From an uncultured Erysipelotrichaceae bacterium (GTDB taxonomy: Bacteria; Bacillota_I; Bacilli_A; RF39; UBA660), in the NCBI GenBank assembly GCA_902767005.1, contig CACXFY010000076.1:1-13450 (forward strand): DNA of 13,450 bases, in the 5' to 3' direction. The position numbers were made by a program, and so were the translations under genes. Below, in pieces: positions 1 through 6,142 of the stretch; positions within the stretch are counted from its first letter, which is position 1, and the number at the start of each line of letters is the position of its first letter. A model generated the notes under the pieces. It was given only the letters and a program-made list of their open reading frames with translations. It was not told where the DNA came from and searched no databases.

Positions 1-77
1 AAAGAATGAAACAAATAGGTAGTGTAGAAGTACCACAAGAAGCTTTCTTATCAATATTATCTTCAGGTGATAAGTAA
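1..77 (+). CDS. lepA: Elongation factor 4 (LepA), C-terminal end only
   Basis: The last 24 complete codons plus a TAA stop of a gene that enters from the left. The visible peptide reads RMKQIGSVEVPQEAFLSIL followed by SSGDK. The RMKQ-G-VE-PQEAF stretch is the strongly conserved C-terminal end of LepA (EF4), the ribosome-associated translational GTPase that back-translocates or remodels stalled ribosomes. The GTPase domains lie outside the window. The stop shares its last base with the ATG of the next gene (TAATG), and that gene is hemW. A lepA-hemW pair is a common Bacillota arrangement, which supports both calls. Only the C-terminal tip is seen, but the motif is distinctive. Confidence 0.9.
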   Translation, partial: RMKQIGSVEVPQEAFLSILSSGDK

Positions 78-1186
78 TGAGAAATGTAAAAAGTGCTTAT
101 ATACATATACCTTTTTGTAATAAGATATGTTCTTATTGTGATTTTTGTAAGATGTTTTATAATGAAGAGATTGTTAATAGATACTTAGATGAATTAGAAA
201 TAGAAATTAATGATTCATATCAAGGCGAAGTACTAGACACTATTTATATTGGTGGAGGTACTCCTAGTAGTTTAAATATTAAACAATTGGAAAGATTATT
301 TAATATTATTTCTAAATTAAATAAAAGTAAGGATGTTGAATTTACTATAGAATGTAATTTTGATGTTACTTATGAAAAGTTAGATTTATTTAAAAGAGTA
401 GGAATTAATAGAATTAGTTTTGGACTTGAGAGTATAAATAAAAAAGTATTAAAAGTATTAGATAGAGAAGTTAATAAGAATAAGGTAATAGATATTATTA
501 ATTATTGCCATAAGATAGGTCTTAATAATATTAATGTTGATTTAATGTACGCAGTTAGAGATGAAAATATTAATGATTTACTTGATGATATTAAGTTTAT
601 TAAGTCATTAGATATTACACATGTATCTACTTATTCATTAATATTAGAAGAACATACTAGATTATACATAGATGGTTATAAATATATAGATGAAGAATTA
701 GATAGAGAGATGTATGATTTAATATGTAGGGAATTAAGTGATTATGATCATTATGAAATTAGTAACTTTAGTAAGAGTAAGAAGTATAGCTCTAGACATA
801 ATATGACTTATTGGAAGAACTTAGAATATTATGGTTTTGGACTAGGTAGTTCTGGATATGAAGGTAATGTTAGATATAATAAGACTAGGAGTATTACTAA
901 ATATTTAGAACATGACTATATGATGGATAATGGATTAGAATTATTAAAGACTAAAGATAAGATATATTATGAAGTAATTTTAAATTTAAGAACTAGTGAT
1001 GGGATAAACTTAGTTGATTTTAAAAATCAATATAATAAAGAACTTAGTGATTATTATAAATATGATGATTTAGTTACTGAAGGATTATTAGTTATGGATA
1101 AAGATAAGCTTTTTATTCCTAGTGATTTATGGTATATTAGTAATAGTGTTATTGTAAGATTATTAGAAGGTGAAATAAATGAATAG
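77..1186 (+). CDS. hemW: Radical SAM heme chaperone HemW-like protein
   Basis: 369 residues, normal HemW length. The radical SAM cluster motif is at the N-terminus (Cys14, Cys18, Cys21), with the extra Cys24 typical of HemW/HemN relatives (CxxxCxxCxxC). A GGGTPSSL motif at 59-66 fits the SAM-binding region. The later block YEISNFS (226-232), RHN (240-242), YW (245-246) and GFG (253-255) is the HemW signature. HemW binds an iron-sulfur cluster and SAM and is thought to insert heme into respiratory enzymes; it is not the coproporphyrinogen oxidase HemN, although often so annotated. AGGTGA at 65-70 is a good ribosome binding site for this ATG. The segment after NVDLMY (153-158) reads AVRDEN, where family members usually have a GLPGQ-like sequence, so this is a divergent copy. 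It overlaps lepA upstream by 1 base and the HD-domain gene downstream by 8 bases, suggesting one transcript. Confidence 0.88.
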   Translation: MRNVKSAYIHIPFCNKICSYCDFCKMFYNEEIVNRYLDELEIEINDSYQGEVLDTIYIGGGTPSSLNIKQLERLFNIISKLNKSKDVEFTIECNFDVTYEKLDLFKRVGINRISFGLESINKKVLKVLDREVNKNKVIDIINYCHKIGLNNINVDLMYAVRDENINDLLDDIKFIKSLDITHVSTYSLILEEHTRLYIDGYKYIDEELDREMYDLICRELSDYDHYEISNFSKSKKYSSRHNMTYWKNLEYYGFGLGSSGYEGNVRYNKTRSITKYLEHDYMMDNGLELLKTKDKIYYEVILNLRTSDGINLVDFKNQYNKELSDYYKYDDLVTEGLLVMDKDKLFIPSDLWYISNSVIVRLLEGEINE

Positions 1187-1760
1187 AGAAGAATTATTCT
1201 TAGATGAATTAGAATTGATTAGTGATAATGAATTAAGTGAATGCTTGCTTAATATTATTAATATGTTACCAGATTATTGGTTAACAGAAGCAGCTTCTTC
1301 AACAGGTAAGTATCATCCAGAGTATGCACTTGGTGATGGAGGATTACTTAGACATAGTAAGGCTGCAATGAGAATTGGATATGAACTTCTTAGTAATCCA
1401 TGTATTGGTGATAAATATACTAAAAGAGAAAAAGATTTAATGCTTATGAGCTTACTTGTTCATGATGGATTAAAACTTGGTATTCCACAAGAGAGATATA
1501 CGAGATTTGATCATCCTATCTTAATGGGACAATTTATTATTGATAATAGAAAAGAAATTGGATTAAGTAGTGATGACGCTAAATTTATGAATGAAGTTAT
1601 TAAGACACATATGGGTCCTTGGACTACTGATTATAATGGTAATGAGGTATTAGAAAAGCCAAAAACTAAGTATCAAAATTTTGTTCATATGTGTGATTAT
1701 TTAGCTAGTCGTAAATGCTTATTAGTACCATTTGACGAAAATAATAATATAAGTGTCTAA
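1179..1760 (+). CDS. HD-domain metal-dependent hydrolase, substrate unknown
   Basis: 193 residues, a single small HD domain. The metal-ligand pattern can be followed: His59 (in LLRHS), His95-Asp96 (LLVHDGLKLG), His112 (FDHP), His144 (KTHMGPW) and Asp173 (MCDYLASRK). The HD superfamily contains phosphohydrolases acting on nucleotides, cyclic nucleotides or related phosphoesters; nothing in the sequence fixes the substrate. The segment STGKYHPEYALGDGGLLRH resembles a conserved motif of uncharacterised bacterial and phage HD proteins (family recollection, not a search). The start overlaps the end of hemW by 8 bases and a GAAGGTGA ribosome binding site lies just upstream, so it is probably translationally coupled. 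No signal peptide or membrane segment is seen, so it should be cytoplasmic. The stop codon sits in the loop of the terminator that ends the lepA-hemW unit. Confidence 0.82.
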   Translation: MNREELFLDELELISDNELSECLLNIINMLPDYWLTEAASSTGKYHPEYALGDGGLLRHSKAAMRIGYELLSNPCIGDKYTKREKDLMLMSLLVHDGLKLGIPQERYTRFDHPILMGQFIIDNRKEIGLSSDDAKFMNEVIKTHMGPWTTDYNGNEVLEKPKTKYQNFVHMCDYLASRKCLLVPFDENNNISV

Positions 1761-1773
1761 TGATACTTTTTTT
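1751..1773 (+). terminator. Intrinsic terminator after the HD-domain gene
   Basis: AAGTGTC (1751-1757) pairs with GATACTT (1762-1768), 7 bp with one G-U, around a 4-base loop. The T-run spans 1767-1773. The TAA stop of the upstream gene (1758-1760) is in the loop. Confidence 0.65.
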
Positions 1774-1774
1774 G

Positions 1775-1803
1775 TTGTAAGTAAAAGGTTATTTTGTTAA
1801 AAT
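1775..1803 (+). promoter_or_regulatory. Sigma-A-type promoter for the membrane protein/tmk unit
   Basis: TTGTAA (1775-1780), a 17-bp spacer, then TAAAAT (1798-1803) with an extended -10 TG at 1795-1796. It lies immediately after a terminator and 23 bases before the next ATG. A GAAGGT ribosome binding site follows at 1814-1819. This is the best -35/-10 pair in the window. Confidence 0.6.
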
Positions 1804-1826
1804 GAAAGTAGAAGAAGGTAATAGAA

Positions 1827-2399
1827 ATGGCAAAGAGAAAGTCAAAAAAACAACTTAGAAAAGAAAAAGAACAGAGAAAAAAAGTGATTGCTTCTAGTAT
1901 AAGAATAATAGTATTACTTTTATTAATTGGTTTCTCTGGTTATTTTTTAGTGAATAAATTTGTATTATCTAATAATATTAATAAAGAGACAGCTAGTTTT
2001 ATTTCTTTTAGAAATACTCTAGATGGATCACAATTAATATTTGATGAAGTAAAGGTATTAAGTGATAAAGAAGGAAAATCTTATAAAAATAAAAGCGTTT
2101 TGAAGTTTGATATAGATAATGATGGAGTAGATGGTTCTTCTTTTGATATAGTTATTACTCCAATAAATAATAAAGTGGATTTAAAATACGTTAAGTATTA
2201 TTTAGTAGATAGTAATAATAAAGAAGTGGGTTTTGGTAATCTTTATATAGCAGAAGAAGCAAATGGTGGTAGAATAATTCATTCTGGAGTTTTAAATAAA
2301 AAAAGTGATCATTATAAATTAAAATTATGGATTAGTGATGAATATAAAGGTAAGGATACTATTGGTAATACTTATGAAGTTAAGATTTATTTAAAATAG
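1827..2399 (+). CDS. Membrane-anchored protein of unknown function
   Basis: 190 residues, not recognised. The first 20 residues are extremely Lys/Arg-rich. One hydrophobic segment follows at about 23-46, then about 140 residues predicted to lie outside the cell, so a signal-anchor topology with a basic cytoplasmic end. The outer part alternates short hydrophobic and polar stretches (for example SVLKFDIDNDG, FDIVITPINN and YEVKIYLK at the C-terminus), suggesting a small all-beta, immunoglobulin-like domain; that is inference. There are no Cys residues, LPXTG or lipobox. The ATG is supported by GAAGGT at 1814-1819. It is 12 bases upstream of the thymidylate kinase gene and probably shares its transcript, but the pairing gives no clear functional hint. 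Confidence 0.75.
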   Translation: MAKRKSKKQLRKEKEQRKKVIASSIRIIVLLLLIGFSGYFLVNKFVLSNNINKETASFISFRNTLDGSQLIFDEVKVLSDKEGKSYKNKSVLKFDIDNDGVDGSSFDIVITPINNKVDLKYVKYYLVDSNNKEVGFGNLYIAEEANGGRIIHSGVLNKKSDHYKLKLWISDEYKGKDTIGNTYEVKIYLK

Positions 2400-2411
2400 A
2401 GGTGTTATTTT

Positions 2412-3080
2412 ATGGCAGGAAAAATTATAGTTATAGAAGGAACTGACTGTAGTGGTAAAGAAACACAAAGTAAGTTATTAGAAAAAAGATTAGGATTAGA
2501 AGGATATAAAGTAAAAAGATTTGGGTTTCCTATGTATGAAACACCAACTGGAAAAATCGTAGGTGGGTGCTACTTAGGTAAACCGGAAATATGTGAGGGA
2601 TTCTTTGAAGAGGGAGCTACTAATGTAGATCCAATGGTATCTTGTTTATATTATGCGGCTGATAGAAAGTATAATTATCCTAAGATAGAAGAATATTTAA
2701 AAGATGATTATTATGTAATATTAGATAGATATACTACTTCTAATTTAGCTCATCAAGGTAGTAAAATATTAGATAAAGATGAAAGATTTAATATGTATCA
2801 ATGGATAGATAAATTAGAGTATTGGTTACTTAGATTACCTAAACCAGACATTACAATATTTTTACATATGCCTTATGAAAAAGCAGCGGAGTTAAAGAAG
2901 AATAGAGAGTTTTTAGATGAGCATGAAAAAAATCCTGAGCATTTAAAACATGCTGAGGATGCCTACATTGAATTATCTGAATTGTATAATTGGAGTAGGA
3001 TTGAATGTGTTAAAAATGATGAAATTAGAAGTATAGAAGATATTAATGATGAAGTATTTAAAATAATAAAAGAGATTTAA
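2412..3080 (+). CDS. tmk: Thymidylate kinase (dTMP kinase) family protein
   Basis: 222 residues, normal for the family. The P-loop is GTDCSGKET (10-18), DRY at 105-107 begins the nucleotide-binding DRYxxS segment, and HQG (114-116) matches the conserved A/HQG after it. A basic, helical LID-like segment (AELKKNREF, about 159-167) follows. Thymidylate kinase phosphorylates dTMP to dTDP with ATP in DNA precursor synthesis and is cytoplasmic. The P-loop carries Cys13 where many bacterial enzymes have Gly, and the region 38-85 (GFPMYETPTGKIVGG, then YLGKPEI, GATNVDP and YYAADRKY) is characteristic of a subfamily found in several Bacillota rather than of the E. coli type. Specificity for dTMP is therefore likely but not proven; another deoxynucleoside monophosphate kinase role is possible. 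Ribosome binding site AGAGGTG lies at 2398-2404. Confidence 0.85.
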   Translation: MAGKIIVIEGTDCSGKETQSKLLEKRLGLEGYKVKRFGFPMYETPTGKIVGGCYLGKPEICEGFFEEGATNVDPMVSCLYYAADRKYNYPKIEEYLKDDYYVILDRYTTSNLAHQGSKILDKDERFNMYQWIDKLEYWLLRLPKPDITIFLHMPYEKAAELKKNREFLDEHEKNPEHLKHAEDAYIELSELYNWSRIECVKNDEIRSIEDINDEVFKIIKEI

Positions 3081-3099
3081 TAATAAATCTCTTTTTTTT
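3068..3099. terminator. Bidirectional terminator between convergent genes
   Basis: AGAGATTTA (3071-3079) pairs perfectly with TAAATCTCT (3084-3092), extended by AAA/TTT to 12 bp around a 4-base loop. T-run at 3092-3099 on the plus strand. On the minus strand the hairpin is followed by CTTTTATTATTTT, so it probably also ends the converging ATPase transcript. The tmk stop codon lies in the stem. Confidence 0.8.
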
Positions 3100-5461
3100 A
3101 TAGCTTTTCTAATTTATCAAATCTTGGTTGTAATGGAGCTTGTACTTCAGCACCTTTACTCTCTATACTACCATCTGCATTTGTGGTGATGTTTGGAATA
3201 GGTGTTAGTAAAGCTTCTTTTGGTAAATCTTCTGGTTTTTTGATATCAAAAGTTTTTATCTCAGGTGGTTTATCAACAGGTGCTTCAGCTACAGGTTGTT
3301 CTGGAATGGCTTGAATAGCTGGTGTTTGTACTTCTGGAACAATAGTAGCTGGATTTGTTATTTGAGCAGCTTCAGTAGCAGGAGCTGGATTTACTTCAGT
3401 TATGGCCGGTACAACGGATTGAACAGTATTTGTAGGCTGTACTTGTTGAACATTACTTGTTTGTTCTGCAACTGCGTTTGGTGAAATAGTAATTGGTCCA
3501 GCTTGTGGCTGTGCTGTCTCTTGGGTTGGTGCCTCAGTTGGTTGTTCTGGTTGAGGTGCTTGCTGTGGAGTAATTTGAGGCGGAACAACAACTACTTGTG
3601 GAGGTTCCACAGCTGTTGTAGGTGTTGTTTGAGCAATGTTTTGTGGTTGCATCTGTTCTTCAGGTGCTAACTGATCAACTGGTGTTGCGATTGCTTGAGG
3701 TTGTTCAGTTGTTTGAGTTGGTTCAGCAACTGGAGTAGGTTGTACAACTGGAGCTGCAGGTTGAGCTACAGGTTGAGGTGCTTGCTCTGGCTGTGCTTCA
3801 GGAGCTTGAACTGTAGGTATCGCAACTGTTTCAGTCTGAGGTTGTGGAGCTTCTGCTTGAACTTCTGGTTGAGGTGCTTGCTCTGGCTGTGCTTCAGGAG
3901 CTTGAACTGTAGGTATTGCAACTGTTTCAGCAGGAGCTGGTTGTTGTGGTTCTGGTTGTGGTTCTGGTTGTTCAGTTGGTGCTGCTTCTGCTTGTTGAGG
4001 TTGTCCTGTTTGGGCAGGTTGTTGTGCTGGTTGGGTTTCGCCTTGTTCTTCTCCTTCAGGACCTTCGTTTATAGGTATAACTCCAACATTTAATTTAATT
4101 TCATTTCCTTTAGCTGATCCATCTAGTAAGTCATCACTTTCTGGCTCTTCTGGTTCAGGTTCAGGAGCATTTTCTTCGACAATTTTAACTTCTTCTTCGT
4201 AGTTATCATCATCTTCATTTTCAATTTCTATTGTACGATATACTTCTTCAAAAGAAGTTTTTCCATCTAAACATTTTATTAATGCATCTTGTAACATGGT
4301 AATAGTTTTATTACCATATACTAGTTTTGCTAACTCTTTTTTTTCTAATTTTTCGTTATTTAATGCATTTCTGATTTCATCATCTAATTCTAGAACTTCG
4401 TGTACAGCGATACGTCCTTTATATCCTTTACGACAATGATCGCAACCTTTTGGATTAGCATCCCAAACCATTGGAACATCCATATGCATATATTTTTTAA
4501 ATACTTTTTTCTCATATTTAGTTGTTTCTCTTTGATAACGACAATCTGGACAAAGCATTTTAGCAAGTCTTTGAGATATGATTCCAGTTAAGGCAGTTGA
4601 TAATAAGTATCTTTCAACGTTCATATCTAGAAGACGTTCTACAGTCGCTAAAGCATTGTTGGTATGGATTGTTGATAAAACTAAGTGTCCAGTTATTGAT
4701 GCACGTACAGCTATTTGCGCAGTTTCAGAGTCACGGATCTCTCCGATAAGAATAACGTTCGGGTCCTGACGTAAGATAGAACGTAAGGCAGCAGCGAAAG
4801 TCATTCCAATTTCAGCATTAACTTGTACTTGATTTATTCCTTCAATGTTCATTTCTATTGGGTCTTCAACAGTAATAACATTTGTTTCAGGTTTATTAAG
4901 TCCTTGTAGTATTGAATAGGTTGTAGTTGATTTACCAGAACCAGTTGCTCCTGTAGTTAGGATGATTCCATTTGGTATTCCCATCATTCTTTTTACTTTT
5001 TGTAAGTTATCTGGATGGAAACCTAGTGTATCAATACCTTGTAAACTTCTTGTATAGTCAAGGATACGAATAACTATTTTTTCTCCTTCATTTAATGGTA
5101 GAGAAGATACACGCATGTCTAAATAGGTACCACCAAAGTCTCCCTTGATCGCACCATCTTGTGGTAATCTCGATTCAGTTATGTTCATATTTGCTAAAAG
5201 TTTTAAACGTGTAGCTAAGTTTTTCTCGTAAGCTAATGGAATAAATGTATAATCTTGACAATCACCATCTATTCTAAAACGGACCATCATACCATTTTCT
5301 CTTGGATCGAAATGGATATCTGATGAACCATGTTTCGAAGCAGCAATGATAATATAGTCAGCTATTTGAGTTATAGGTGTTTTTGTGAAGTCAAATGAAA
5401 CCATGAAACTTTGGACACCTTTTTGGACACGCTTGACATCAAACTGGACCATTTTCTCCAT
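3098..5461 (-). CDS. GspE/PilB-type pilus or secretion ATPase with long Pro/Gln/Ala-rich tail
   Basis: 787 residues. The first ~412 are a complete type II secretion/type IV pilus assembly ATPase: Walker A GATGSGKSTT (171-180), Asp box VITVEDPIE (196-204), Walker B ILIGEIRD (237-244), His box LSTIHTNN (262-269) and the zinc-binding tetracysteine CPDC (304-307) plus CDHC (340-343). It would power assembly of pilins such as those encoded divergently next door. Only about 30 residues precede the ATPase N-domain, so the MshEN/GspE-I domain of longer PilB/GspE proteins is absent, as in ComGA. Residues ~413-430 are acidic, and ~430-735 form a low-complexity tail of Pro, Gln, Ala, Glu, Val and Thr with an internal repeat, ending in a more ordinary basic/acidic segment to 787. 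Family members normally stop where the tail begins. The tail is visibly richer in G+C than its neighbours. Met4 (5452) is an alternative start. It is the only minus-strand gene here. Confidence 0.92.
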   Translation of the reverse strand: MEKMVQFDVKRVQKGVQSFMVSFDFTKTPITQIADYIIIAASKHGSSDIHFDPRENGMMVRFRIDGDCQDYTFIPLAYEKNLATRLKLLANMNITESRLPQDGAIKGDFGGTYLDMRVSSLPLNEGEKIVIRILDYTRSLQGIDTLGFHPDNLQKVKRMMGIPNGIILTTGATGSGKSTTTYSILQGLNKPETNVITVEDPIEMNIEGINQVQVNAEIGMTFAAALRSILRQDPNVILIGEIRDSETAQIAVRASITGHLVLSTIHTNNALATVERLLDMNVERYLLSTALTGIISQRLAKMLCPDCRYQRETTKYEKKVFKKYMHMDVPMVWDANPKGCDHCRKGYKGRIAVHEVLELDDEIRNALNNEKLEKKELAKLVYGNKTITMLQDALIKCLDGKTSFEEVYRTIEIENEDDDNYEEEVKIVEENAPEPEPEEPESDDLLDGSAKGNEIKLNVGVIPINEGPEGEEQGETQPAQQPAQTGQPQQAEAAPTEQPEPQPEPQQPAPAETVAIPTVQAPEAQPEQAPQPEVQAEAPQPQTETVAIPTVQAPEAQPEQAPQPVAQPAAPVVQPTPVAEPTQTTEQPQAIATPVDQLAPEEQMQPQNIAQTTPTTAVEPPQVVVVPPQITPQQAPQPEQPTEAPTQETAQPQAGPITISPNAVAEQTSNVQQVQPTNTVQSVVPAITEVNPAPATEAAQITNPATIVPEVQTPAIQAIPEQPVAEAPVDKPPEIKTFDIKKPEDLPKEALLTPIPNITTNADGSIESKGAEVQAPLQPRFDKLEKL
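3771..3930 (-). repeat. Duplicated 64-bp segment (96-bp period) in the ATPase tail
   Basis: 3771-3834 and 3867-3930 are identical except for one base (C or T in the TATCGC/TATTGC segment). The period is 96 bp, exactly 32 codons, so the reading frame is kept. Both copies encode ETVAIPTVQAPEAQPEQAPQP. The near-identity at DNA level suggests a recent in-frame tandem duplication. Confidence 0.9.
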
Positions 5462-5516
5462 TTTTTCAACCCCAATTCCTTTTCTATTCTTTTTTTATGG
5501 TATTTTACTATAAAAT

Positions 5517-5545
5517 ATTATATAATAATTTTTAGATAATAGCAA
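5517..5545 (-). promoter_or_regulatory. Candidate promoter for the pilus ATPase
   Basis: Read on the minus strand: TTGCTA (5545-5540), a 17-bp spacer, then TATAAT (5522-5517). It lies about 56 bases before the start of the ATPase gene. Its -10 overlaps a plus-strand TATAAT (5521-5526), making a back-to-back arrangement. Confidence 0.45.
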
Positions 5546-5556
5546 TAAAGGGGAGG
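5521..5556 (+). promoter_or_regulatory. Candidate -10 and strong ribosome binding site of the pilin operon
   Basis: A consensus TATAAT at 5521-5526 has no convincing -35 at the usual spacing. The ribosome binding site AAGGGGAGG (5548-5556), 7 bases before the ATG, is the strongest in the window. The weak -35 may mean that an activator is needed. Confidence 0.4.
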
Positions 5557-5563
5557 CTAAAAA

Positions 5564-6142
5564 ATGAAAAAGTTAAATAGTGGAGGCTTTGTTTTAGCGG
5601 AAACTTTAGTGGTTACGGTTTTCATAATGACAATCTTTACAATTTTATACAGCAACTTTTTTCCATTAATTGGTGAATACGAGAAAAGAGAGCATTATGA
5701 TGATGTAGATAGTAAGTATAAAGTTTATTGGTTAAAGAATTTTATTCAACATCCGAGTTATACTATTAATGCTACTAAGATAGCTAATACGGGTTTTGAA
5801 GATTTTTCTACCGCAACAATTGCTGGAAATAGTGGTTTTTGTGATAAATTCCCAGCTAATACCGATCAAAAAGCTATATGCATAAATTTTTGGCAAAAGG
5901 CTGAAGTAAATAGAGTTTACATAACTAATTATAATATTACTGATTTTAAAACATCCCTTGGAGATGTAGATGGTTTTACGGATTATATTAATTATTTGCC
6001 TAATTATAAAACGCCATCTTTAAATGGTGCTCGTTATCGTGTTATTGCTGAATTTAAAATGAAAAGAGAAAGCAATGATACTTCTGATACAAAAGAAGAT
6101 TATTATTATGCTTATTCAACAATCGAGGTGATTAAGCAATGA
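5564..6142 (+). CDS. Type IV prepilin-like protein
   Basis: 192 residues. The N-terminus MKKLNSGGFVLAETLVV is a class III/type IV prepilin signal: a short basic leader, predicted cleavage by prepilin peptidase between Gly8 and Phe9, and Glu at mature position +5 (Glu13), followed by a hydrophobic helix to about residue 36. This helix packs into the pilus or pseudopilus core. The remaining ~155 residues form a globular head with no recognised domain; Cys at about 99 and 111 could form a disulfide. Size and single-copy context fit a minor pilin or pseudopilin rather than an abundant major pilin. It diverges from the assembly ATPase gene and overlaps the next pilin gene by ATGA, so the two are co-translated. 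The start is fixed by the signal peptide and by AAGGGGAGG at 5548-5556. The prepilin peptidase and the inner-membrane platform protein must lie elsewhere. Confidence 0.85.
   Translation: MKKLNSGGFVLAETLVVTVFIMTIFTILYSNFFPLIGEYEKREHYDDVDSKYKVYWLKNFIQHPSYTINATKIANTGFEDFSTATIAGNSGFCDKFPANTDQKAICINFWQKAEVNRVYITNYNITDFKTSLGDVDGFTDYINYLPNYKTPSLNGARYRVIAEFKMKRESNDTSDTKEDYYYAYSTIEVIKQ

Noticed and set aside
3771..3930. CRISPR-like repeat
   Set aside because: Only two copies, in frame within a coding region, with no regular short spacers.
3296..4093. Open frames opposite or out of frame with the ATPase tail (for example 3695-4093 plus and 3400-3591 minus)
   Set aside because: They are shadows of the repetitive Pro/Gln codons, with Trp/Cys/Phe-rich implausible proteins and no ribosome binding site. 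The minus-strand ATPase frame is continuous and recognisable.
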